Source of the DNA: an uncultured Chthoniobacterales bacterium
GTDB lineage: Bacteria > Verrucomicrobiota > Verrucomicrobiae > Chthoniobacterales > UBA10450
Direction: 5' to 3'
Assembly: GCA_955652855.1 (NCBI GenBank)
Contig: CATPCN010000172.1
Location: 1-8,372, forward strand
DNA: 8,372 nucleotides
In this document: piece by piece, positions 1 to 7,076 of the stretch
Numbering within the stretch: the stretch's first letter is position 1
How the letters are laid out: each line of letters begins with the position of its first letter
Notes under the pieces: generated by a model
Databases searched by the model: none
Told to the model about the DNA's origin: nothing
What the model saw: the letters and a program-made list of their open reading frames with translations, nothing else
Made by a program: the position numbers and the translations under genes

Positions 1-2
1 AT

Positions 3-1082
3 CATCGTCTAGGCGGGCCCGAGTTGAAATGTCTGACCGCGCCGTTTAGCGGGCGCCGTAGAGCTCAGAGCCGGCCGGAATTACTCGGCGAAAATTTTCC
101 CGGCGAACTTCGACGCATGCTCGCGCGCAAGAAGATAGACATGTTGACTGAGCTGCGGTCCGGAGACGTATTGGTCGTTCCGGACATGTATTCGGACCGT
201 CGAACACAGAAGTTGCCCGAACTGATTCGGAAAACCGGAGCGGCGAGCGTTGCCATCTTTCACGATGCTGCGGCGCTTCGACTTGATTTACTGTCGCCGC
301 GACGCGCGAAAAAATTTCAAAATTATATTGAGTCACTCGCAACGTTCGATCGCGTCATCTGTATTTCAGAAGAATCGCGCGCCGATCTTGTCGAGTTTTG
401 GAAACGGTTCGGGATTGCGCCTGTCTCGGAAAAGTGCGTCGAAGGTTGGCCATTGGAGTTCGACGAAAGCGAACGCGCGCCCGTTTCTCAAAATGATCTC
501 AAGATCGTGCTTTACGTGAGCTCTTTCACTCCGCGCAAGAATCATCTCAAATTATTTGAGGCAGCGAAACGATTGTGGAAGAGCGGGATTGAGTTCGAGT
601 TGCGCCTTGTCGGTTCCAGCACTGGAAACTGGGGCCTCCGGGTCGTTCCGGAAATTCGGCTGCTGCAAGCGGCTGGCTGGCCGATCCGTTGGCTCAAACA
701 TGTCGATGATCGGGCCTTGCATCGCTCCTATCGCGAGTGCTCGTTTACAGTTTATCCATCACTTCAGGAAGGCTTCGGGCTCCCGATTCTTGAAAGTTTG
801 TGGCACGGCAAGCCTTGCATTTGCGGAAATAACGGGGCTCTGGGTGAAGTGGCTGGGGGCGGCGGTTGTTTTTATGTCGATCAAACGAGCGCGGCTTCGA
901 TCGCGGAGGGAATGCGACGACTGCTGACAGATCGTGAAATCTACGAGCGCTTACGCGCCGAAGCGCGCGCGAGAACGTTTCGATCGTGGCCGAATTACAT
1001 CGATCGGCTGCTCGAATACATGCATCAGGCAAAAGCCAGTGAGCGAGTTCGGCCGACGGCCGCTCACCAACTCAATCGTTGA
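3..1082 (+). CDS. GT4-type (GT-B fold) glycosyltransferase, 5' end outside window
   Basis: This is a retaining GT-B glycosyltransferase of the GT4 type. By family knowledge it moves a sugar from a nucleotide-sugar donor onto a glycan or lipid acceptor at the cytoplasmic face of the membrane. The frame is open from the first codon of the window. A TTG at 24 and ATGs at 117 and 141 are possible starts, but the visible ~359 residues contain only part of the N-terminal Rossmann domain, so the true start is most likely upstream. Visible marks, numbered from the first visible codon, are: an FHDAAALR stretch near 86-93, VICIS near 118, the linker-region SSFTPRKNH near 173-181 that opens the donor-binding domain, HVDD near 233, and EGFGLPILE near 256-264, which is the EX7E donor-site motif of GT4 enzymes. 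No membrane segment or signal peptide is seen. It ends in TGA inside the 3' end of the converging ATPase gene. Acceptor and donor are unknown. Confidence 0.88.
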   Translation, partial: HRLGGPELKCLTAPFSGRRRAQSRPELLGENFPGELRRMLARKKIDMLTELRSGDVLVVPDMYSDRRTQKLPELIRKTGAASVAIFHDAAALRLDLLSPRRAKKFQNYIESLATFDRVICISEESRADLVEFWKRFGIAPVSEKCVEGWPLEFDESERAPVSQNDLKIVLYVSSFTPRKNHLKLFEAAKRLWKSGIEFELRLVGSSTGNWGLRVVPEIRLLQAAGWPIRWLKHVDDRALHRSYRECSFTVYPSLQEGFGLPILESLWHGKPCICGNNGALGEVAGGGGCFYVDQTSAASIAEGMRRLLTDREIYERLRAEARARTFRSWPNYIDRLLEYMHQAKASERVRPTAAHQLNR

Positions 1083-1759
1083 GCGTGTGTGCCGACGATG
1101 TAGCCGTCTTGCATTTCGTGCACCCAATCGCACGAATCCGCGATCAGCGGGTTGTGCGTCACGAGCAACAGCGCGGTTTGGTTTTGCCGCACGATGTTGC
1201 GTAAAAGATCGAAAGCGCGTGCAGAATTTACCGTATCCAAATTCCCCGTCGGTTCGTCGGCCAAAATGACGCGAGGATCGTTTGCCAAGGCGCGCGCAAT
1301 CGCAACGCGCTGCTGTTCGCCGCCGGAAAGATGACGGCTCGGCCGCTGCAATTTGTCTGCGAGCCCGACCGCATTGAGCAAAGCGGCGGCGCGATCACTC
1401 ATTTCCTCCTCGGTCAACCGGCCGAGCCGGCGCATCGGGATCATGACATTTTCGCTCGCGGTGAAATCCTCCATCAAGAAATGGAATTGAAAAATAAAGC
1501 CGATTAATTCGTTGCGCTTTCTGGCCAACTCATCATCGCCCAAATGTGAAATCGGTTCCGATTCAATCGCGATCGAACCAGCGTCGGGTTGATCGAGCAG
1601 ACCGAGAATGTAGAGCAGCGTGCTCTTGCCGCATCCTGAAGGACCGACCACGGCGTGAATGCTGCCGGGTTCAAGGTCGAGCGAAACTCCGCGCAACGCG
1701 TGAACGCGGGACTCATCCTCGCCAAGATAACGTTCGATTTCTCGACAAGTCAGAGTCAT
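1064..1759 (-). CDS. ABC exporter ATP-binding protein, LolD/MacB/DevA type
   Basis: This is the cytoplasmic ATPase of the exporter. Its 231 residues carry every motif of an active ABC nucleotide-binding domain: Walker A GPSGCGKS (39-46), Q-loop Q91 in FIFQFHFL, signature LSGGEQQR (144-151), Walker B VILADE (164-169) followed by PTGNLD, and the switch histidine H202 in VTHN. The [16 protein letters not shown] stretch and the PTGNLD continuation are typical of the LolD/MacB/FtsE subfamily, which pairs with FtsX-like permeases. The frame stays open for 86 codons further upstream, but that part is antisense-like nonsense within the permease gene. The ATG at 1759 is chosen because it overlaps the permease stop as ATGA and gives the usual family length. 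There is no separate Shine-Dalgarno, so translation is probably coupled to the permease. It is the last gene of the operon, and its 3' end overlaps the converging glycosyltransferase by 19 bases. Confidence 0.95.
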   Translation of the reverse strand: MTLTCREIERYLGEDESRVHALRGVSLDLEPGSIHAVVGPSGCGKSTLLYILGLLDQPDAGSIAIESEPISHLGDDELARKRNELIGFIFQFHFLMEDFTASENVMIPMRRLGRLTEEEMSDRAAALLNAVGLADKLQRPSRHLSGGEQQRVAIARALANDPRVILADEPTGNLDTVNSARAFDLLRNIVRQNQTALLLVTHNPLIADSCDWVHEMQDGYIVGTHAQRLSW

Positions 1760-2997
1760 ACGCTGGAGCCGCGCAACGTTGCGACCGGCGGCAATTGCGC
1801 GGCGCGGCGCGCGGGAACATAACTCGCGATGAAAACCGCGATGATGGCCAGGAGTGTCGCCCAAAAATAGTGATGCCAATCCCAGGCAACTAGAAAATGA
1901 TTCGCGTAAAGTAAACCGCGGACATGAAGCGGAATATAAGACACGCCCCACGTCATGAGCGCGCCGATCATGCAACCAATCAGCGACCCGGCCACGGCGA
2001 TGATCGCACCCTGCCAAAGGAAAATCGCGCTGATGTCCCGCCGCCGGTAACCCATGGACCGCAAAATCGCGATCTCCTTCACCTTTGAAAGCACGGTCAT
2101 GGTGAGAACATTAAAAATGCCGAAGCCCGCGAGCAGGATGACTAACGAAACAGTGATCGCGGCGGACATTCGCAAGGTGACAAAGAGCTGAAGGTTGGCG
2201 GCCTCGCGTTCCTGCCAGCTTTGGGACTCGTGCTGGAAAAGCGTTTCGAAATGGGCGGCCAAAGCGGGCGCGCGTTCCGGATCGCGCAATTTGTAAATGA
2301 TCAGCGAAGCAGGGTAAGGCTTCCGCAAAAGTTTTTGCGCGATCTTCGCCTGGCAATAAACGCGGCTGGAATCGATCGCGCCCACGCCGCTGCGCGCGAT
2401 CGCGGCAACGGTGAAACGCCAGTATTCGCCGCCCGGAGAGAGAAGTTGGATAGTGTCGCCGACATTCACATCGATAAGCTCCGCGAGCCGCGACCCGACA
2501 ATCACCGCGCTCGGATTATTGCGAAAATCATCGAGGCTGCCGGCAATCAGTTGTTGCGCAAGATCGGTGGTCTGCAAATGCAACGCGGCATCGATCCCGA
2601 AAAGATCGACAGTCGCATTTTCAAATCCGGCGCGCGCGCTAAGCGTTCCGCGCAAAACAGGCGAACAGGAAACGACGTTCGAAAACTGCCGGCTCACGCG
2701 CATGATTTCGTTCGCGTTGGTGATTCCTTCGAGATAACGACGGTGGGCGGCGTTCGCATTCGAGCGCTTCGGCGGAAGAATCAAGCCAGTGTACTGATCC
2801 TTGAACGCGGAACGAATTACGAGCGCGCCATTGCTGCCGAGCGTCGAGTCGATGAAATGCTGGGCAAAGCCTTGCGTCTGCGCTTGCGTGCAAATGAAAA
2901 TCGCGACGCCAAAAACGACGCCGGCCAGGCTGAGCAGCAGCGCGCGCTTGCGGTGAGTGAGGAAACGCAGCGCGATGTAAAGCGGAGGCGACGTCAC
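1756..2997 (-). CDS. FtsX/MacB/LolC-type ABC exporter permease
   Basis: This is the inner-membrane subunit of the exporter, 413 residues long. One membrane segment lies near 19-37, followed by a large periplasmic domain (about 40-275) and three more segments near 276-302, 325-350 and 376-396. This is the four-helix FtsX/MacB plan. The stretch at about 305-340, with KVKEIAILRSMGYRRRDI and then a glycine-rich helix, is the conserved cytoplasmic coupling region of the FtsX domain. Members of this class do not form a classical transport path through the membrane. They use ATPase movement to drive the periplasmic adaptor and substrate. The ATPase is a separate gene here, unlike MacB, where it is fused; size and layout are closer to DevC or LolC/E. 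The start is GTG at 2997, which overlaps the adaptor stop as GTGA. A GGGA lies about 7 bases upstream. Substrate is unknown. Confidence 0.93.
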   Translation of the reverse strand: MTSPPLYIALRFLTHRKRALLLSLAGVVFGVAIFICTQAQTQGFAQHFIDSTLGSNGALVIRSAFKDQYTGLILPPKRSNANAAHRRYLEGITNANEIMRVSRQFSNVVSCSPVLRGTLSARAGFENATVDLFGIDAALHLQTTDLAQQLIAGSLDDFRNNPSAVIVGSRLAELIDVNVGDTIQLLSPGGEYWRFTVAAIARSGVGAIDSSRVYCQAKIAQKLLRKPYPASLIIYKLRDPERAPALAAHFETLFQHESQSWQEREAANLQLFVTLRMSAAITVSLVILLAGFGIFNVLTMTVLSKVKEIAILRSMGYRRRDISAIFLWQGAIIAVAGSLIGCMIGALMTWGVSYIPLHVRGLLYANHFLVAWDWHHYFWATLLAIIAVFIASYVPARRAAQLPPVATLRGSSV

Positions 2998-4145
2998 CGT
3001 TTTTTCCCGACGGCCGTTACGGTTCGGGTTCGGACCGGTTGCCCGGGTCGCAATTTATCCTGATCGGCCACGACCACGCGATCACCTTCGCTGATCCCGC
3101 TCACCGCCTCGGCAAAATCGAGAGTTCGGAAGCCCACTTTCACCGTGCGCGATTGCACCATTCCATGTTTGACGACGAGGGCTTGATCGACCAAAAGCGC
3201 GCGCGTCGGCACGAGCGGCACATTTTTATGCGTGCCGGTAACGATATTCATCTCACCAGTCATGCCCGCCATCAAATTGTCCGGCGCATTGTCCAATTCG
3301 AGCACGACTGTGTAACGTTGCGTGTCGGGATCGGCCGCCGGTTGGATCGACATAACTTTTGCCGTGAACTGTCGAGTGCGAAAAGCGTAAAGCGTCACCG
3401 CCGCTTTCATTCCGGCCTTCACTTCGCCGACGTCCTCCTCGTTCACTTCTCCGCGAACGTAATTTTTTTGCGATGAAACGGTGAAGAGCGGATTCCCTTC
3501 CGAAATGAGATCGCCGTCGGTCACTTGGATGCCAATGAGGAGACCATCGAGGGGCGACCTGATCTCGGAGTTTTTCATTTGTGCCTCCAGTTTTTTTACG
3601 GCCTCAGCAAGCGCATCCAGATTGCGGTCCCGCTCGATCCGTTCCGTTTCTAACGTGTCGCGCAAACGGCTCGCTTCGCTTTTCGCTTTCTCGTAATCGA
3701 CCGCGGGAACATTGCTGAGCGCGGACAGTTTTTCGAGACGCTGGAGATTGTCCTCGGCAATTTTTAGCGGCTGGGAGGAAGGCAGCGGAAGGTCCGCACG
3801 TTGCTTGGCCGCCTGCAAATCAGTGATCGCTTGCTTGAGCTGACGACCGGTCGTCTCATCGGCAATCATGGCGAGCAGTTGACCCTTAGCCACCTTTAAC
3901 CCGATCGCGCCGCGGCCGGCGGAAAATGGATCGACAAGTTGAATGTAGCCGGCGTTCTGCGCGCGCACGTGAATGACAAACGTTGGCTCAATCCGAACAG
4001 TGCCGTAGACCGCCGAGATCGCTTCGCCCCGATGAACGGTCGCCACTTCGGCCACGGGCAAAGAGATGTAATAAATCCACACGAACGCGAGGACGAGCGC
4101 GGGAACAATGATCGAAAGTGATTTCTTCGAACGCGGCAGCTTCAA
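2994..4145 (-). CDS. HlyD/MacA-family periplasmic adaptor (membrane fusion protein)
   Basis: This 383-residue protein is anchored by one N-terminal membrane helix (about 9-27). It links the inner-membrane permease to the outer-membrane channel. In order it shows: a first beta-barrel/lipoyl half (about 38-95), an alpha hairpin (about 100-193), the second lipoyl half beginning at NSEIRSPLDGLL (about 192-203), a beta-barrel domain (about 228-305, with VRGEVNEEDVG), and a membrane-proximal domain at the end (about 310-375, with SEGDRVVVADQDKLRPGQPV). At the hairpin tip, residues 136-150 (RLEKL, then VPAVD) match the RLxxL-type TolC-docking motif of MacA/AcrA adaptors. The start is TTG at 4145. 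An in-frame TAG lies four codons upstream at 4155-4157, and the next plausible start falls inside the membrane helix, so TTG is the best choice although its ribosome binding site is poor. It lies 9 bases after outer-membrane factor B and overlaps the permease by 4. Confidence 0.93.
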   Translation of the reverse strand: MKLPRSKKSLSIIVPALVLAFVWIYYISLPVAEVATVHRGEAISAVYGTVRIEPTFVIHVRAQNAGYIQLVDPFSAGRGAIGLKVAKGQLLAMIADETTGRQLKQAITDLQAAKQRADLPLPSSQPLKIAEDNLQRLEKLSALSNVPAVDYEKAKSEASRLRDTLETERIERDRNLDALAEAVKKLEAQMKNSEIRSPLDGLLIGIQVTDGDLISEGNPLFTVSSQKNYVRGEVNEEDVGEVKAGMKAAVTLYAFRTRQFTAKVMSIQPAADPDTQRYTVVLELDNAPDNLMAGMTGEMNIVTGTHKNVPLVPTRALLVDQALVVKHGMVQSRTVKVGFRTLDFAEAVSGISEGDRVVVADQDKLRPGQPVRTRTVTAVGKKR

Positions 4146-4154
4146 CTTTGGGAA

Positions 4155-5483
4155 CTAACGCACGTTTGCCGCGGTGTCGTCGGAAAATTGAAAATAGCGG
4201 CCGGTCGCGCGGTCCCACTCGGCTCGCAGAATATTTTGCTGATAGGTGGCGGTCAAAACGCCGGTTTTTGTTTCGAGCAAACCGCTTTCCGCGGTACGGA
4301 AATCCAGCTGTGATAATAAGCCCTGTGCGAGGCTTTCGCTGATGATCGACACATTTTCTTCGGAAGCGGCCACCGCGCCCTCGAGTGATTTTTCGCGGGC
4401 CGCAACGGAACTCAACTCGTTCCTAATACGCTCGAGCTCGCGTGGCACATTCGCTTCCAGCTTCTCGCGCATGAGATCGTTCATCTGGCGAACTGCGCGC
4501 TGCCGCTCGACCGCGCCAGTCACCTTGCCGTTGTCCACGACTCTCCAAGTGTAGTCAGCGCCCGCGAGGTATTCGGAAGAAACGATGCCGTTCGATCGCT
4601 GCGGGGAATTTTCACTTTCGCGGCGAGCGCTTGAGGAGGGAATGTATTCGCCAAAGAGACGGCCGTCGATTGCGGGATAATAACTCGCTTCGAGAATTCG
4701 TTGGTCTTCCTCTGCGGCGCGGACAAGCAGGCGCGCCAGTTTCAAATCCGTTCGTCGTTCTGATGCCGCCGCGGTTTCGGACCCAAGATCGACATTAACC
4801 GCAGCAAACTCCAAAACGCCGGCAGGTTCGGGAAGCTTCGCGCCAGGTCCGAGCTCGTGTCCCATTGTTTCTGCCAGTTTCAGGACCGCGCCACGATACG
4901 CGCGACGCGCATCTTCCACTTGCGGTTTCAACTCCCGCGCCACGAGCGTCGCCGCCGTGAACGCCCCACGGTCCGACGTCCCCGATTCATACCGCTCTTT
5001 CGCGCTGCTGACGTTCTGTTCGAGCCGATCGCGTTGCTCATCGCGCAGCGCTTGCAGCGAACGATTATAAAGCGCCGTGTAAAATGCGACGCGCGCGGCA
5101 TGAAGTTGTTCGACAACAGCGACGTTCAATCGCTGCTTGGCAATCAGCACTTCGACATTGCCGCGACGGTACGATGCCGGGATCGCCGCGTTGAAGAGCG
5201 CTTGCGCGAAAAATCCCTGGCCGAATGCGAATGGCTTTATTGTAGAGCTTTGGCCGGCGCGATCTCCGCCTTCAACTCCAGCGGCGCTGCCGATTCGGAC
5301 GCGGGGCAGCGCGATGGCTCTTAAGACCAAACGTCGGCCAGCAGCCTGTTCCAGAGCAGAATGCGCTTGTTGAATCGCCGGATTTTTTTCCAGCGTCGTT
5401 GCGAGCGCGTCATCAAGGTTGATCGCAAAGATCGACGGCGCGAAAGTCCCGATCGCCAGAAACGTGAGCGCGACACTTTTCAT
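4155..5483 (-). CDS. TolC-family outer-membrane efflux protein B
   Basis: This is the second of two outer-membrane factor genes in the operon, 442 residues. A signal peptide covers about 1-20 (hydrophobic core ALTFLAIGTFAPSIFA). INLDDALATTLEKNPAIQQA then opens the mature part in the way usual for TolC-family proteins. Two long alpha-helical halves follow (about 25-210 and 240-430), each with a helix-rich stretch around a strand region. In the second half YTWRVVDNGKV (about 311-321) stands where most homologues have an LFDGG-like loop. In the first half the equivalent site reads ALFNAAIPASYRRGN. These loops are therefore degenerate compared with factor A. The ATG start at 5483 overlaps the stop of factor A as ATGA, and the TAG stop lies 9 bases before the adaptor gene. 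It presumably forms a trimeric channel, alone or mixed with factor A. Which of the two pairs with the adaptor is not visible. Confidence 0.9.
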   Translation of the reverse strand: MKSVALTFLAIGTFAPSIFAINLDDALATTLEKNPAIQQAHSALEQAAGRRLVLRAIALPRVRIGSAAGVEGGDRAGQSSTIKPFAFGQGFFAQALFNAAIPASYRRGNVEVLIAKQRLNVAVVEQLHAARVAFYTALYNRSLQALRDEQRDRLEQNVSSAKERYESGTSDRGAFTAATLVARELKPQVEDARRAYRGAVLKLAETMGHELGPGAKLPEPAGVLEFAAVNVDLGSETAAASERRTDLKLARLLVRAAEEDQRILEASYYPAIDGRLFGEYIPSSSARRESENSPQRSNGIVSSEYLAGADYTWRVVDNGKVTGAVERQRAVRQMNDLMREKLEANVPRELERIRNELSSVAAREKSLEGAVAASEENVSIISESLAQGLLSQLDFRTAESGLLETKTGVLTATYQQNILRAEWDRATGRYFQFSDDTAANVR

Positions 5484-6904
5484 CTCTGCGTGCTCAAAAA
5501 TTTCGGCGGCTTGGCCATCTTGAAGATTTGGGCGTCCGACTTCTTCTTGTCATTGTCGATCTTGCGCTCGAAATCGAACGACTCCGGTTCCCGGGCACAG
5601 GCGCGCGCGAGACGGGCGAGCGCGACGTTGTGCAGATAAATTGCGCTCAGTCGTGTTGTTCGTGTGCGCGTGACATCGGATGCGGCCTGCAAAGTGTCGA
5701 GCTGCGTACCAAGACCAGCGCCGAGATTACCTTTCGCGATCTCAAGCGACTCGTCCGCGTTTTGAACATTTCTGGTCGCCTCCTCGAGAATGTTTCGCGC
5801 TTGTTCCAGATCGAGAAATGCGCTGCGAACTTCGGACGCAACGGAAAGGCGTTGCGCTTCGAGCGCATGCGCGGCCGCATCCCGTCGCGCGTTCGTTGCC
5901 TGAATGCGCCCTTTCGTGGCAAAGCCATCGAAGAGACGCCAGCTCGCGTTCAATCCGATGATGTAACCGTGATTGAATTCCTGACCGACCAACGGATCGT
6001 TCTCGCTGTAAACTTCGTAGCCCGAGAAAGCTTCGACGTGCGGGCGAAGCTCGCTTCGATCAAGCGTCAGTTCTTGTTCGGAAATCTCGATGTCCTTTTC
6101 GCGAGATTTAATTTCCGGCCGATTCGAATCGGCACGCGCCAGACATTCATTCAAATCGGGATGGCGCGGCTGATATTGTAATTGGCCGGCGATCTCAAAT
6201 GGTGTCGCGTCGGATTCCGTTGTCGATTTTATTCCGAGAAGTTCTCCAAGGTGCAGGTACGAATTTTGTAATGCGGTCTGCGCGTTAATCAGTTCGGGCC
6301 GCTCATTTGCAAGAGCGACTTCGGCGCGGCGAACATTTAGTTTACCAACAGTACCCGCACTGAAGCGTTCTTGTTGGCTCTTCAATTCCTCTTCCAACAC
6401 CCGCACGGACTGCTCGCGCACACGGATTTTTGCGCGGTTGAGGAGTAGCTCATAAAACGCGAGCCGGACATCCATCGAGACGCGGTTCGAGGCCGCTTGA
6501 AAATCATGGGTTTGTTTTTGCGCATTCAGCCGCGCCATCGCGAGCTGGCTCGTTATTTGGCCGCCCGTGAAAAGATTCTGCACCACGCGCAAGTTCGCGT
6601 TGTAATCGTCCGACCGCAGGCGCGAGCTCTCCTGGCGTTCACGTTCTCGAACCAAACCGTTCGATACGACGGCGGGAAGAAAACCGGCACGCGCCTCGAT
6701 CACTCCACCGTGCGCGGCGTCGAGTTGTGTGCGGGCGATAGCGATCTCGGGATTTTGTTTTCGCGCCAGTGCAACCGCCTCATCGACTGTATAACTCGGC
6801 ACTGCCCCAAAAATGCCGCCGGTCGAGGCCACCGCAATCATCGCGGCGGTCCGCAGACTTAGACGCACTCGCCTATGGCTCGGCATCGCATATTTCTTTT
6901 TCAA
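5480..6904 (-). CDS. TolC-family outer-membrane efflux protein A
   Basis: This is the first gene of the exporter operon, 474 residues. The positively charged start (KKK, then RRVRLSLR) and hydrophobic stretch TAAMIAVASTGGIFG form a signal peptide ending near residue 34-36. The mature protein has the internal duplication of TolC-family channels. YTVDEAVALARKQNPEI opens the first half. QNLFTGGQI (109-117) and WRLFDGFATKG (322-332) are the paired loop motifs. FSAGTVGKLNV (181-191) and LGAGLGTQLDTLQA (394-407) are the paired turns. After the last helix a charged tail of about 37 residues (rich in D, E and K) extends beyond the usual end. The start is TTG at 6904, not the in-frame ATG at 6886, because a GGAGG sits 8 bases before the TTG and nothing comparable precedes the ATG. 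By family knowledge it is a trimeric outer-membrane exit duct for the exporter. Confidence 0.92.
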   Translation of the reverse strand: MKKKYAMPSHRRVRLSLRTAAMIAVASTGGIFGAVPSYTVDEAVALARKQNPEIAIARTQLDAAHGGVIEARAGFLPAVVSNGLVRERERQESSRLRSDDYNANLRVVQNLFTGGQITSQLAMARLNAQKQTHDFQAASNRVSMDVRLAFYELLLNRAKIRVREQSVRVLEEELKSQQERFSAGTVGKLNVRRAEVALANERPELINAQTALQNSYLHLGELLGIKSTTESDATPFEIAGQLQYQPRHPDLNECLARADSNRPEIKSREKDIEISEQELTLDRSELRPHVEAFSGYEVYSENDPLVGQEFNHGYIIGLNASWRLFDGFATKGRIQATNARRDAAAHALEAQRLSVASEVRSAFLDLEQARNILEEATRNVQNADESLEIAKGNLGAGLGTQLDTLQAASDVTRTRTTRLSAIYLHNVALARLARACAREPESFDFERKIDNDKKKSDAQIFKMAKPPKFLSTQR

Positions 6905-6912
6905 TGAAGATT

Positions 6913-6917
6913 CCTCC
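6913..6917 (-). promoter_or_regulatory. Shine-Dalgarno GGAGG of the exporter operon
   Basis: Read on the minus strand, GGAGGAATCTTCA leads directly into the TTG at 6904. This gives an ideal anti-16S match at an 8-base spacing. It decides the TTG start of outer-membrane factor A over the ATG six codons downstream. Confidence 0.8.
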
Positions 6918-6928
6918 GGGCTGCCTCC

Positions 6929-6937
6929 CTTATATCA
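6929..6937 (-). promoter_or_regulatory. Candidate extended -10 promoter of the exporter operon
   Basis: On the minus strand the bases read TGATATAAG, which is a TGn extension followed by a hexamer matching TATAAT at five of six positions. Transcription would begin near 6922, leaving a short leader of about 18 bases that just holds the GGAGG site. No good -35 is seen at 17 bases (TCGCCT), which fits an extended -10 promoter. This rests on sigma-70-type consensus only, and the organism's own promoter preference is unknown. Confidence 0.35.
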
Positions 6938-7076
6938 GCTTCTGCTCGGAAAGGCGACTCCCAGGTAATAGGTCCGGAAAACGGCGATCCGACGAAGATG
7001 CCTAAATTTCTACTTTAAGACGCAAGTTGTATCTTGCCCCGGCATGGGGGTCGCGGCTAGGGTTTCGCTTTCCAGA

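Larger units (their letters stand above)
6905..7076. other. Divergent intergenic region between exporter operon and ino1
   Basis: These 172 bases are the only substantial non-coding stretch in the window, and they must hold the promoters of both divergent units. The exporter-facing side has the GGAGG site and the extended -10 candidate. On the ino1-facing side an AT-rich run at about 7001-7020 is followed by TATCTT (7030-7035), a weak -10 candidate with TTTCTA (7007-7012) 17 bases upstream as a poor -35. GCAAG (7022-7026) and CTTGC (7033-7037) form a short perfect inverted repeat overlapping that -10. No riboswitch or small-RNA structure is recognised. Confidence 0.5.

Noticed and set aside
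1760..2017. An upstream extension of the ATPase reading frame (86 codons) that could suggest a fused N-terminal domain
   Set aside because: The extension lies wholly within the permease gene in another frame and looks like shadow sequence. The ATGA overlap and family length mark the ATG at 1759 as the start.
2221..3063. A long plus-strand open frame (280 codons) opposite the permease gene
   Set aside because: It is antisense to a permease with clear domains. Its composition is arginine- and alanine-rich with no recognisable motif, as expected for a shadow of GC-rich coding DNA.
1064..4145. Assignment as a MacAB macrolide exporter or the LolCDE lipoprotein machinery
   Set aside because: MacB has its ATPase fused to the permease, and LolCDE has no HlyD adaptor or TolC partner, so neither name is justified.
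5528..6181. A plus-strand open frame (217 codons) opposite outer-membrane factor A
   Set aside because: Its protein has no recognisable fold or motif, and the opposite strand encodes a well-supported TolC-family protein.
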